From Mesorhizobium sp. AR07 (lineage in GTDB: Bacteria > Pseudomonadota > Alphaproteobacteria > Rhizobiales > Rhizobiaceae), in the NCBI RefSeq assembly GCF_024746815.1, contig NZ_CP080527.1:1-64000 (forward strand): DNA of 64,000 nt. The letters are read 5' to 3'. The translations under genes were made by a program, and so were the position numbers. The notes under the pieces are model-generated. The model had not been told where the DNA came from and ran no database searches. It saw only the letters and a program-made list of their open reading frames with translations. Positions 1-10,900 of the stretch are shown here, one piece after another; the stretch's first letter is position 1; each line of letters opens with the position of its first letter.

Positions 1-3000
1 GTGGACATCTTCGATCTCGATCAAGCGCTGATAGAGCGATATGAATCATTCGCTCGCTCCTTCTCGGAGATCCGCGCGCCGGAAATCCGCGCTCAAGTTG
101 ATACTGCCTATAATGAGCAGCGTTTTTGGCCCGAGCCCCTGATCACCATTAATCCGCGCTTTGAGTCTGGTCATTCTGTTGATCAGCTTGTCGCGCAAGA
201 AGTGCTCGATCCGGCTCTTAGCAAGATATTCGCAGCAGGCCCTGACCGGACGCCGATCAAGCTTCACCGCCACCAAGATCGCGCTGTTGCGAAGGCGCGC
301 AATGGTGAAAGCTTCATCGTGACCACGGGCACGGGGTCAGGAAAGTCGCTGTGCTTCTTCTTGCCGATCGTCGATGCGGTGGTGCGCGCGCGGCGCGCAG
401 GCGAGCCGCAGCGGACGCGCGCGATCATCATCTATCCAATGAACGCACTGGCTAACAGCCAACTTGAGGAGCTCGAAAGATTCATCGGCGGATCGGGGCT
501 CGAAGAGGAGCTGCGCCCGACCTTCAGCCGCTATACCGGCCAGGAAAGCGATGCGGAGCGGCAGGCGATCGCCAAGGCCAAGCCCGATATCTTGCTGACG
601 AACTTCATGATGCTCGAACTGCTCATGACGCGCCAGGATGGGCTCGATCGTGCCGTCATCGCTAATGCATCCGGCCTGGATTTCTTGGTGCTGGATGAAC
701 TGCACACCTATCGTGGCCGTCAGGGGGCGGACGTCGCGATGCTTGTGCGTCGTGTGAAGGACCGCCTTGTCAAAGAGCGGAAGCTGCTGTGCATCGGTAC
801 GTCGGCGACGATGTCGAGCGCACACGACGAGATTGAACGAGCAAGTGCCGTTGCTCGCGTCGGCAAGCTGATTTTTGGGGAAGAACTCAGTTCGGCATCG
901 GTCATCGATGAGAATCTCGCGAGGGCAACGGACCCCCGAATCAACACCACAAGCCTCGGTGCAGCACTCAGAGATGCGGTTCTGTCGCCAATACCGGAAA
1001 GTCTGACGGACGAGGAGTTGCATTCCCATCCGCTCGCCTGCTGGATCGAGACTGAGATTGGGCTTGTCGAGGGCGAAAAACTGCGCCGTCGCCCGCCCAT
1101 GACCTTGAGCGATGCGGGCTCCAAGCTCGTGGCCCAAACTAATGTCTCCTCAGAAGAATGCAGAGCCGCTCTCGCCGCGATCCTGTCGTTGATGGGTCGT
1201 AGCGAAGAGCTTCGTGGCGGCGTTAGCGACCGGGCATTCCTGGCATTCAAGCTTCATCGATTCATTTCTGGCGCTGGCCACGCATACGCAACGATCGAGC
1301 CCGCGACCGATCGGCGTGTTGTGCTGGAAGGACAGGTCTTTCATCCATCCGATCCGAACGCGCGCTTATATCCAGTCTTTTTTTGCCGTGAATGCGGTCA
1401 AGAGCACCACAGCGTGCGGATTGAGAATGTGCTCGACGGTGTTCGCGTTCTCGCACGGCCGATTGACGACCCAGCAAATGAAGATCCGGAGCCAGATGGA
1501 GCACGGACGGGCTTCCTGGTCCCCGCGATCAATGTTGATTTCTTGTTCGGGGGCGCTGTCGCCGACTATCCTGATGATTGGCAAGAAACGACGCCGGCCG
1601 GACAGGAGCGGCTGAAAGCGGGGCATCGCGGCAAGCACGAAGGACAGCTTCTCCTTGTGAAGCCTGATGGGTCGTTCGCCGGTGACGGGGTGCCGGCGTG
1701 GTTCTTCAGCGGAAAATATCGATTTTGCCCCCATTGCCGTCATCAGCCGCCACAACAGGCACGTGACATCAACAAGCTTGCAGGCCTATCGGCCGAAGGG
1801 CGAAGTTCTGCGACGACGCTTATCGTCTCAACCATTTTGGCATGGATGGAGGCGGACGGTACGCTTGAGGAAAGCAGCCGGAAGCTTCTGGGTTTCACAG
1901 ACAATCGCCAAGACGCGGCCCTGCAGGCGGGGCATTTCAACGACTTCATTTACGTCAGCTTGCTCCGCGGCGGCATCTTGCGCGCCGTGCGTGACGCAGG
2001 TGATAAGGGCCTCGCGGATGTTCGATTCGGCGAGGCCGTTCGCAAGGCGCTCGGCTTCGATCTTGAGGAATCTGACCGTCTGTCCGACTGGATGGCCGAT
2101 CCGCGTGTAAAGGGATTTCACAACCGCCAGGCCGCCGAGGAAGTGCTGACGTCGATCCTGGCACATCGCGTGTGGGCGGATCTCCGTAAAGGCTGGCGCT
2201 TCACGAATCCCAATCTCGAAGAGGCCGGCCTTGTGGAGGTCCGCTTTCCTGGACTGGGTGAACTAGCGAGCGACGATGAGGAGTTCGCCAACAATCCGCG
2301 ATTGGCGACCGCCACGCCCCAGCTACGGGCCAAGCTCTTCAATCTGCTTTTCGACTACATGCGTCGCGGCCTTGCCATCGCAACAGAAGCGTTGGATCGC
2401 CAGCGGATATTGCAAGTCGCCGAGACGTCGAGGAACCACCTCCGCGATCCTTGGCTTATCGATCAGAACGAAGAGCAGGAATTGCGGCAAGCCGGATTTC
2501 TGATGATAGATCCGCCGAGCAAGGCGGAGATCAGCGCCGCGGAAGATGTGCTGATCGTCCGGGGTGGCTGGCGGACAGCGTTGGGCAAAGCACTGCGCAG
2601 CAAGGATGTGTGGGGTGAACCGCTCCCAGTCAAAGAATATGACGATGTTATCGCCACGCTACTGCGTGCGGCCGAGAGTCACCAGGTCATCCGCCGGGTG
2701 GTTACGGGCGGCGAGGCTTCTGCGTGGCGCCTGTCGTCGACCGCCTTGCGCCTCTTTCCGGCGACCAAGAGGGCCGACGGAAAACGCGAGAATCCCTTTT
2801 TCCGCACGCTCTATGAAGAACTGGCCGAAATGCTCGGGCAGGAGGGCGACTTGCCCTTTGCCTTCGAGGCTCGGGAGCACACTGCTCAGGTCGACCAGAG
2901 GGTTCGCGCTTGGCGCGAAGACCGGTTCCGGTTCGGGAAGCCGGATATCGAACGGATCGCCCAGAATCGAGACGAAATGCGTCAGGAAGGTGAGCCTGCC

Positions 3001-5148
3001 AGCTTCCTTCCAGCGATGTTCTGCTCGCCAACGATGGAACTCGGGGTCGATATCAGCGCGCTGAATGCTGTGTTTCTCCGGAATGCGCCGCCGACGCCGG
3101 CAAATTACGTGCAGCGGGCCGGTCGTGCCGGCCGCAGCGGCCAAGCAGCGCTTGTTGTCACTTATTGTGCCGCCCAGTCTCCCCACGACCAATATTACTT
3201 CAACAATCGTCAAGGGCTCGTCGCGGGCGTGGTGAAGCCTCCGGCCCTGGATCTCGCCAATCGCGATCTGCTGCGAAGCCATCTCCACGCAGAATGGTTG
3301 GCGGCGGCCGTCGTGCCGCTAAAGCCTTCGATCCCTGAGAATTTGAACATGGCGACGCCGGAGATGGCCATCTCAAATGAAATTGAATCCGCCTTCGCAA
3401 AGCTCGTCGCGAGCGGAGCGGCAAAGGCCACGATGCGGCGCCTGCTTGAGCGAACTGCCAGCGTGGTCGAACTGGCCGATGCGCCTTGGCTCGTCGATAT
3501 CGATGCCTTTGTTGATGAGACAGATAGAGAAGCCGCTCAGAATTTTGCAGGCAGCTTCGGCCGCTGGCGGGAGCTCTACCAAAGCGCCCGCCGTGAACAG
3601 GATGAGGCTCATCAAATTCAGCAGAAAACGTCATTCAAGCCGGGCGAGCGCAAAGAGGCCGCGCGCCGTCATTTCCGCGCGACAGAAGAGCTCGACATGC
3701 TTGAGCGCGGACAGGCCTCGAACGGTTCGGACTTTTATACCTACCGCTATTTGGCAACCGAGGGGTTTCTGCCGGGCTACAATTTCCCGCGCCTTCCGCT
3801 CTATGCGTTCATTCCTGCGACTAGGCGCGCGGCTGTGTTGCAGAGGCCGCGCTTCCTTGCGATTTCGGAATTTGGCCCCAACAGTTTGATCTATCACGAA
3901 GGGCGCGCTTACCGGGTCGTACGTGCGAAGCTACCGGCTCATGGCCGCCTCGATGATGGCAAGCTCGCAACCACCAGCCTCATCTTGTGCGCCGAGTGCG
4001 GAGCGGCGCACTCCGATGACAAGCTCGAGCGATGCCATGCATGCAACGCGTCGTTGGCCGGCGTGGATCGTCTCGATAACGTCTATCGGATCGACAACGT
4101 CGAAACCGCACCGTCGTCTCGCATCACAGCAAATGATGAAGACCGGCAGAGGCGTGGCTTTGAGATCCAGACCGTCTTCCAATGGCAATTCGAAAAAGGC
4201 GTTCCTGATATCCGGACGCTCACAATGCGTTCGGAAGGAGAGCCGCTTCTTCTCCTTGATTATGGTGCGCGCGCAAAGCTATCGCGCATCAACAAGGGAC
4301 TCCGCCGGCGGAAGTCGAAGTCGATAAACGGCTTCTGCATCGATCCGACGTCAGGGCGATGGGTCAAGGATACGCTCAACGGCGGGGATGACGATGAAAT
4401 GGATGTCACGATCCCGAAGTCGCAGCGAATCGTGCCGATCGTCGAGGATCACAAGAATGCGCTCCTGGTACGGCCACTCGCGCATTTTGACAATGGGCAA
4501 ATGGCGACCCTCCAGCATGCCCTTCTTCGGGGCATCCAGATCGTTGCTGAATTGGAGGAGGGCGAACTCTTGGGTGAGCCTTTGCCCAAACGAGAGGACC
4601 GCAAGGCGATCCTCCTTTATGAGGCGACCGAAGGTGGAGCTGGGGTTCTAAACCGTCTCGTCTCCGATCCTTGCCGCATGGCGGAAATCGCGAGTCAGGC
4701 GCTCGACCTCATGCACTATGATTTCCCAGCAGATGGGGGCGGGCTCAAGGAGCGGTCGGATGCCTGCGTCGCCGGCTGCTACCGCTGTCTGCTCTCATAT
4801 TTCAACCAGCCCGACCATAATCTGATCGATCGTCGCGACGCGGAGGTCACAACCTTTCTCTGCCAGCTCGCAGCGCCTGAGGTCGTGGAGGCTGGGCCGG
4901 TGGAGGTCTCAAGCGGCTGGCTGAACGCGTTACGCCGGTGGGGATTGCCTGCACCATCCTCGCGCAAGGTCGGCGGCACTGTATACGACCTCTATTGGCC
5001 AAGCTTCCAGGTGCTCGCGGTATCCGGACCTGTGCCGGATAGACTTGCTTCGGCATGCGCCGACCTGGGAGTGGATGTCGTCGAGCTTCCTGATGTGCCC
5101 GGAGATGCGGCGCCGAGGGAATTGGTTGAGTTGTTGGGGGCGGCATAG
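1..5148 (+). CDS. DEAD-type helicase with DUF1998-like zinc C-terminus (defence-associated)
   Basis: Predicted SF2 DNA helicase, 1715 aa, first gene of a five-gene defence-like operon. Motifs seen: Walker A TGSGKS at about 111-116, DELH box at 232-235, motif VI QRAGRAGR at 1038-1045, CxxC pairs near residues 464 and 577 and again near 1330, and a C-terminal CVAGCYRC cluster (C1589, C1593, C1596) typical of DUF1998/MrfA/DrmB proteins. In DISARM the helicase (DrmA) and DUF1998 (DrmB) parts are separate genes; here both features sit on one chain. The GTG at base 1 fits the family N-terminus (V/M-D-x-F), but the window starts there, so an upstream extension or upstream operon genes cannot be excluded. 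The stop overlaps the next start by one base. Helicase call is firm; the defence role is inferred from context. Confidence 0.85.
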   Translation: MDIFDLDQALIERYESFARSFSEIRAPEIRAQVDTAYNEQRFWPEPLITINPRFESGHSVDQLVAQEVLDPALSKIFAAGPDRTPIKLHRHQDRAVAKARNGESFIVTTGTGSGKSLCFFLPIVDAVVRARRAGEPQRTRAIIIYPMNALANSQLEELERFIGGSGLEEELRPTFSRYTGQESDAERQAIAKAKPDILLTNFMMLELLMTRQDGLDRAVIANASGLDFLVLDELHTYRGRQGADVAMLVRRVKDRLVKERKLLCIGTSATMSSAHDEIERASAVARVGKLIFGEELSSASVIDENLARATDPRINTTSLGAALRDAVLSPIPESLTDEELHSHPLACWIETEIGLVEGEKLRRRPPMTLSDAGSKLVAQTNVSSEECRAALAAILSLMGRSEELRGGVSDRAFLAFKLHRFISGAGHAYATIEPATDRRVVLEGQVFHPSDPNARLYPVFFCRECGQEHHSVRIENVLDGVRVLARPIDDPANEDPEPDGARTGFLVPAINVDFLFGGAVADYPDDWQETTPAGQERLKAGHRGKHEGQLLLVKPDGSFAGDGVPAWFFSGKYRFCPHCRHQPPQQARDINKLAGLSAEGRSSATTLIVSTILAWMEADGTLEESSRKLLGFTDNRQDAALQAGHFNDFIYVSLLRGGILRAVRDAGDKGLADVRFGEAVRKALGFDLEESDRLSDWMADPRVKGFHNRQAAEEVLTSILAHRVWADLRKGWRFTNPNLEEAGLVEVRFPGLGELASDDEEFANNPRLATATPQLRAKLFNLLFDYMRRGLAIATEALDRQRILQVAETSRNHLRDPWLIDQNEEQELRQAGFLMIDPPSKAEISAAEDVLIVRGGWRTALGKALRSKDVWGEPLPVKEYDDVIATLLRAAESHQVIRRVVTGGEASAWRLSSTALRLFPATKRADGKRENPFFRTLYEELAEMLGQEGDLPFAFEAREHTAQVDQRVRAWREDRFRFGKPDIERIAQNRDEMRQEGEPASFLPAMFCSPTMELGVDISALNAVFLRNAPPTPANYVQRAGRAGRSGQAALVVTYCAAQSPHDQYYFNNRQGLVAGVVKPPALDLANRDLLRSHLHAEWLAAAVVPLKPSIPENLNMATPEMAISNEIESAFAKLVASGAAKATMRRLLERTASVVELADAPWLVDIDAFVDETDREAAQNFAGSFGRWRELYQSARREQDEAHQIQQKTSFKPGERKEAARRHFRATEELDMLERGQASNGSDFYTYRYLATEGFLPGYNFPRLPLYAFIPATRRAAVLQRPRFLAISEFGPNSLIYHEGRAYRVVRAKLPAHGRLDDGKLATTSLILCAECGAAHSDDKLERCHACNASLAGVDRLDNVYRIDNVETAPSSRITANDEDRQRRGFEIQTVFQWQFEKGVPDIRTLTMRSEGEPLLLLDYGARAKLSRINKGLRRRKSKSINGFCIDPTSGRWVKDTLNGGDDDEMDVTIPKSQRIVPIVEDHKNALLVRPLAHFDNGQMATLQHALLRGIQIVAELEEGELLGEPLPKREDRKAILLYEATEGGAGVLNRLVSDPCRMAEIASQALDLMHYDFPADGGGLKERSDACVAGCYRCLLSYFNQPDHNLIDRRDAEVTTFLCQLAAPEVVEAGPVEVSSGWLNALRRWGLPAPSSRKVGGTVYDLYWPSFQVLAVSGPVPDRLASACADLGVDVVELPDVPGDAAPRELVELLGAA

Positions 5149-7934
5149 TGGAAGCGGTCAGATTTTCGCCGGGGGATCTTGTCGAGGCGCGAGGACGCGA
5201 GTGGGTCGTTCTTCCGTCTCCTGATGATGACATCCTCAACGTCCGACCCTTGTCCGGGTCGGAAGCCGATGCGCAGCGCATTGCGCTTGCGCTTGAAGTA
5301 AATCCTGTCAGGCCGGCGCGATTTGCTCCACCAACACCTGAGCGGCGGGATACCCAAGATGGTGCGCGGTTGCTGGCGGATGCGCTCCGTCTGTCGCTCC
5401 GCCGCGGTGCCGGCCCCTTCCGGAGCGCCGCCCATCTCGGTGTTGAGCCGCGCGCCTATCAGCTCGTGCCGCTGATGATGGCCTTGAAGCTGCCTGTCGT
5501 GCGGCTGCTGATTGCTGACGATGTGGGAATCGGCAAGACGATCGAGGCAGGATTGATCGTCCGCGAGATGCTCGATCGCGGCCTGATCGACCGTTTTTCG
5601 GTATTGTGCCCACCGCATCTCGTTGAGCAATGGGTGGATGAACTTGCAGAAAAGTTCGACATCGACGCCGTCGCCGTCACGTCGGCCAGGGCGCGCAGCC
5701 TAGAGCGCGGACTCCCCGCGGCTCAGAGCTTGTTCGAGGCCTATCCGCACACCGTCGTCAGCCTCGACTATATCAAGGCCGACAGCCGCCGCGATGAGTT
5801 CGCGAGAGCTTGCCCCCCATTCGTGATCGTCGATGAAGCGCACGCTTGCATCGGCGGAGACCGTGGAAGACATCAGCGTTTCGAGCTTCTCGAACGCTTG
5901 GCCTCTGATGAAAAGCGCCACATGCTGCTCCTGACGGCAACGCCGCACAGCGGTGACGAAGCCGCATTCGACCGTCTGTTGGGCCTCATTAGCCCAGACT
6001 TCGCAGGAGGTCTGCATGGCGACGAGAATGCACGAGCCCGATATAGCCGCCGCCTTGCTCAGCATTACGTTCAGCGGCGCCGACCCGATATCACTGAGGC
6101 TAGCTGGCACGAGAAACGAATATTTCCCGTCCACAATGTGAAGGACGAGCCCTTTAGCCTCAGCGGCGAATTCGCCACCTTCCATGATCGCGTTCTCGAC
6201 TACTGCCTAGCGGTCACTCAGCGAGCCGGCACCGACCAACGCAGCCGGCGGCTTGCTTTCTGGGGCACGCTCGCACTGATGCGATGCGTCGGCTCCTCGC
6301 CTGCGGCCGCGACCAATGCGCTCCGCAATCGTTTGTCGGGTGTCGCGGACGAAGAAGCGATGCAGCCCGTCGTCTTCGACGAAGATGAGGGTCTGCTCGA
6401 CCAAGGCGACGTGGAGCCTGGCACGGCCAGCGCCGGCGCTGAGGAGCGCGGTGAACTCGTCGCGCTGATCTCTACGGCAGAGTCACTCGATCGCCGTCGT
6501 GCAGAGGATCCCAAGGTCGCCCGCCTGTTGAAGGTTGTGAGGGAATTACTTCAGGAAGGAGCCATGCCGGTCATCTTCTGCCGGTTCATCGCAACGGCTG
6601 AGGCGCTTGGCGAAGAGATTAAGCGAGTTTGGCCGAAAGCTGACGTTGCGGTTGTGACTGGACGCCTGCCGCCGGAAGAGCGGCGTGTCCGCGTCGACCA
6701 ACTCGACAGCTCTGAGAGCCGGATCCTGGTCGCGACGGACTGCCTTTCCGAAGGCATCAATCTGCAGTCATTGTTCGACGCCGTCGTCCATTATGACCTC
6801 AGCTGGAATCCGACGCGTCATCAGCAGCGCGAAGGGCGCGTTGACCGATTTGGTCAGCAGTCGCCCATCGTCCGGTCGGTCACCATCTTTGGCGACAACA
6901 GCGCGATCGACGGGGCGGTGTTGCAAGTCATTCTCCGCAAAGCGGACGCAATTCGCAAGGCGACGGGCATTTCCGTGCCGATGCCCGAAGATAGCGAGGG
7001 CGTGACCTCGGCGCTTATGCAAGCGCTCGTGCTTCGTGCCGGCGGACATCGCACGCAGCTGGCATTCGATTTCGGCCTGTCAAGCGAGCGGCTAGATGGC
7101 AGATGGCGCGACGCCGAGGAAAACGCGAAGGCAAGTCGCGCGCGATACGCGCAGGGAGCCCTGAAGCCCGATGAGGTATTGCCGGAATGGCAGCAGATGC
7201 GCGCGCTGAATGGCGGCCCGACCGAAGTCGCACGCTTCACGGAACGTGCCTTGAAGCGGGTGGGAGCGCCATTGGAGAAGGTCGGAAAGCACCATCTCGT
7301 TCATCTCGACGCGATGCCCGACGCTATCAAGGAGCGCCTGGAAGCGCGGGGTTTGCGTGGAACGCGAAGGATTGGCTTCGAGGATGATCCTGCTCCGGGC
7401 GTTACCCACGTCGGGCGCGTCCACCCGCTCGTCGCGAGCCTGGCCGAGAGTTTGGCAGAGGGCGCTCTTGATCCGGAAGGCGCCGCGTTCCGGCCGCTTG
7501 GCCGGTGCGGCGCCTGGCGCACGCGAGCCGTTAGTCAAATGACAACGCTGCTGCTGCTACGCCTCCGCTTCAAGCTCATAACTAGCGGCCGTACAAACCG
7601 CATGCTGTTGGCGGAGGAGGCCACTGGGATTGCTTTTGGGGGAATAGCTCCGGCGGCGCTCCTCGAAGGACCGTCCGCTCTTGAACTTCTCGAGGCTGAG
7701 GCAACAGGGAATCTCGATGAGGTTGCTCTTGCGCGTCAGCTTCAGCGGGCTCATGAACGATTAGTGAGTTATCAGCCTGCGATAGGATCTTACGCAGCGG
7801 AACGTGGCGCTGCGCTTTCTGCGGACCATCTTCGGCTGACGGAAGCCGCACGCGGCGGGGCGACAGTCGAGGTTGTTCCTGTCGTACCAGCGGACGTCAT
7901 TGGTCTCTACGTCCTCCTTCCGGAGGGCGAGTGA
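5148..7934 (+). CDS. SNF2/HepA-like helicase (DrmD-like)
   Basis: SF2 ATPase of the SNF2 class, 928 aa, predicted to translocate on duplex DNA. Motifs seen: Walker A GIGKT at 127-131 preceded by ADDV, DEAH at 229-232, LLTATPHSG (motif III) near 263, and motif VI HQQREGRVDRFGQ starting at H558. The long C-terminal part (about 620-928) has no motif I recognise. The GTG start overlaps the TAG of the helicase gene, and the stop overlaps the methyltransferase start, so translation is probably coupled. In DISARM class 1 a SNF2 helicase (DrmD) is encoded with an adenine methylase, which matches the order here. The family call is firm; equivalence to DrmD is inferred. Confidence 0.87.
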   Translation: MEAVRFSPGDLVEARGREWVVLPSPDDDILNVRPLSGSEADAQRIALALEVNPVRPARFAPPTPERRDTQDGARLLADALRLSLRRGAGPFRSAAHLGVEPRAYQLVPLMMALKLPVVRLLIADDVGIGKTIEAGLIVREMLDRGLIDRFSVLCPPHLVEQWVDELAEKFDIDAVAVTSARARSLERGLPAAQSLFEAYPHTVVSLDYIKADSRRDEFARACPPFVIVDEAHACIGGDRGRHQRFELLERLASDEKRHMLLLTATPHSGDEAAFDRLLGLISPDFAGGLHGDENARARYSRRLAQHYVQRRRPDITEASWHEKRIFPVHNVKDEPFSLSGEFATFHDRVLDYCLAVTQRAGTDQRSRRLAFWGTLALMRCVGSSPAAATNALRNRLSGVADEEAMQPVVFDEDEGLLDQGDVEPGTASAGAEERGELVALISTAESLDRRRAEDPKVARLLKVVRELLQEGAMPVIFCRFIATAEALGEEIKRVWPKADVAVVTGRLPPEERRVRVDQLDSSESRILVATDCLSEGINLQSLFDAVVHYDLSWNPTRHQQREGRVDRFGQQSPIVRSVTIFGDNSAIDGAVLQVILRKADAIRKATGISVPMPEDSEGVTSALMQALVLRAGGHRTQLAFDFGLSSERLDGRWRDAEENAKASRARYAQGALKPDEVLPEWQQMRALNGGPTEVARFTERALKRVGAPLEKVGKHHLVHLDAMPDAIKERLEARGLRGTRRIGFEDDPAPGVTHVGRVHPLVASLAESLAEGALDPEGAAFRPLGRCGAWRTRAVSQMTTLLLLRLRFKLITSGRTNRMLLAEEATGIAFGGIAPAALLEGPSALELLEAEATGNLDEVALARQLQRAHERLVSYQPAIGSYAAERGAALSADHLRLTEAARGGATVEVVPVVPADVIGLYVLLPEGE

Positions 7935-10900
7935 TGGCTCGGCATCTCAAACGCACCGCCAATATTGGGCTTACCGCTGTATCGATCGAAGGTGGGTTGA
8001 TCTCCCCCGATCAGGTGGCGGCGATCGCCGCCACCGCGCCGGATCAGAAGGCGGCAGCCGACTATGGTTGTCCCAAAGGGACGAACCTGCGAGACGAGAT
8101 CACGCGCTACTTCAGGATCGGCCAAGCGCATTGGCAGGCGTATGCCAAATTGCCGGCGCCCAACGAAGCTCAGACAGCGACCTTTGTGAAAAGCTTGCTC
8201 CAGGAAGCGTTCGGGTTCGAAGCTCTGCGCGGTCCGAACGTTCACCATCAGGATGGCCATACGTACCGCATTGGCCTTGAGGCAAAGGGCGGCCGAGTGC
8301 CGATCGTGGTGGTCGCACCTCTACCGGAAGGAGATGCGTTCACCAAAGCGCTTACGCAAATGGGCGACGATCATGTCGGTACGATTCCGCGTCGTTCTCC
8401 GAGCGTACTGATTCAGGATTGGTTGAACGCAAATTCCGAGTTCTTATGGGGTCTGGTCTTTGCTGGAGACCGCCTTCGCCTCATGCGGGACAATGCCAGC
8501 TTCACCCGGCCGGCCTTTATCGAAGCGGATCTCGGCGCGATCTTTCGCGACGAGATGTTCGCGGACTTTACCGCGACATGGCTGCTGATTCATGCCACGC
8601 GCTTTGGCGGCGAGAGCGCTGCAGCAGCCGATTGCGCGCTGGAGCGCTGGCGTGAAGCTGGATTGCGAGCCGGAACCTCGGCGCGCGATCGGCTTGGAAC
8701 GAGCGTCAAGGAAGCGCTTCTGGCACTCGGCCAGGGGTTCCTGGACGCGAATCCCAATCTCCGCGCGAAGCTCGATGAAAACCATACCAGCACGCAGGGT
8801 TGGTTCGAGCAGCTTCTACGTGTTGTCTACCGACTGATTTTCTTGGCGGTCGCGGAGGATCGCGAGCTCCTGCACGGACCGGATGCATCGGAGGCGGCGC
8901 GCGACCTCTATGCTTCGGCTTACGGCTTCAGCCATATGCGAGAGCGTTCGGCGCGGCGTTCGTCGCACGATCATCATCATGACGCCTGGGAAGTGGCGAA
9001 GATCGTTTTCCGAGCGCTGGAGCGGAGTGAGCAGCTGCTAGGATTGCCTGCGCTGGGCGGGATTTTCACGCGCGGCGCGACGCCCGACCTTGATGATGCG
9101 GAGCTGCCCAATCGGGCGTTCTTACGTGCCATCTTCCACCTGAGCTGGCTGATAGAGGATGGACGCCGCGTCCGGGTGAACTGGCGCGACATGGCGACGG
9201 AGGAGCTTGGCTCGGTTTATGAGGGACTGCTTGAGCTTGTCCCTATCCGCGAGGACCATGGGCGACGATTTGGCTTCGCCGATGCCAACGAAGCCAAGGG
9301 CAATGCGCGCAAGACCTCGGGCAGCTACTATACGCCGGACAGCCTCGTCCAGACGCTACTCGATTCCACGCTCGATCCCGTTCTTATGCGGGCCGAAGCG
9401 GAGGGAGGTGCCGAGGCGATCCTCAAGCTCTCCGTGATCGATCCAGCCTGTGGATCGGGTCATTTCCTGCTTGGCGCCGCGCGTCGGATGGCGGCCCGCG
9501 TGGCGCAACTCCGCGACAGCGAAGCACCGGACTACCCTGCGGCGATGCGTGATGTCGCGCGCCATTCAATCCACGGCGTGGATCGCAACCCGATGGCGGT
9601 AGAGCTTGCGAAGGTCGCGCTCTGGATCGAGGCGCTGGAGCCCGGTAAGCCACTCGCTTTCCTGGACAGTCATATCCGATGTGGTGACAGTCTTGTCGGG
9701 GTGTTCGACGTCGCTAGTCTCGCTGGTGGCATCCCCGACGCGGCCTACGATGCGCTTGAGGGCGACGACATCGAAGTGGCAAAAGTCTATGCCCGCCGCA
9801 ACAAGGAGCAGCGGGAGGGCAAGGGTGCGACTGGGCTCTTCGCCGAGCTGAAGCCACCAGCCGTCGCGGCTGAGGCGTTGACGGCTATGCCGGAGGACAC
9901 TCTGGCCGATGTCGCCGCCAAGGAGTCAGCCTTCGCGCGGATACACAGCGGACCGAATTGGTCGCGGCTGAAGGCCGCCAGCGACGCCTATGTGGCCGCG
10001 TTTTTCATCCCCAAGACCGGACCGATTCCGGGGCCTACCGACTTCACCCGGCCTCTTACGCCGGAAACCGACCACGTCTGGACGGCGGCGCGTGGTCAAC
10101 CGCTTTATGACCCGCTCATCGCAGAGGTCGAGAGGATTGCTCACTCGGTCAGCGCCTTTCACTGGCCACTAGAATTCCCGGCGATTATGGCGCGCGGGGG
10201 CTTCGACGTGGTGATCGGCAATCCACCGTGGGAACGAATCAAGCTGCAGGAGCAGGAGTTCTTCGCCGCGCGCGATCCCGAGATCGCGACCGCTGCAAAC
10301 AAGGCCGAGCGGGGTGCGCTTATCAAGGCGCTGAAGCAGGCCGACCCGGGGACGCCGAGGGCGTCGTTAGCGGCGGAATTCGAGTTCGCGAAACGCGCGT
10401 CCGAGGCGGCAAGCGTGTTCGTGCGCAAGGGCGGGCGCTTTCCCCTGACTGGGACAGGAGATGTCAATACCTACGCGTTGTTCGCCGAGCTTTTTTCCCA
10501 ACTCGCGCGGGCGGGCGGACGCGCCGGAATAATCGTGCCAACCGGCGTCGCCACCGACAGCTCCACAAGTACGTTCTTCGGCGATCTAGTAGTCAACCGA
10601 AAGCTCTTCAGCCTATATGACTTCCAAACCGGACTTGGGTTCTTTGACGATATTGGTCACGCTCGATTCAAATTTTGCCTTCTAACGGCAGGTCAAGCGA
10701 ACACGGGACCTGCGGCGATAAAACTCAGCTTCTTTTCAAGAACAGAGGAAGAGTTTCGAGATGAGCGGCGTCATCTCACGCTCACGCCTGATCAAATTCT
10801 TGAATTGAATCCAAACACTGGAACTTCTCCAATTTTTAGAACCGAATTTGATGCGGTTCTGACTCGAAAGCTCTATCGCGTAGCGCCCATACTCATTCGC

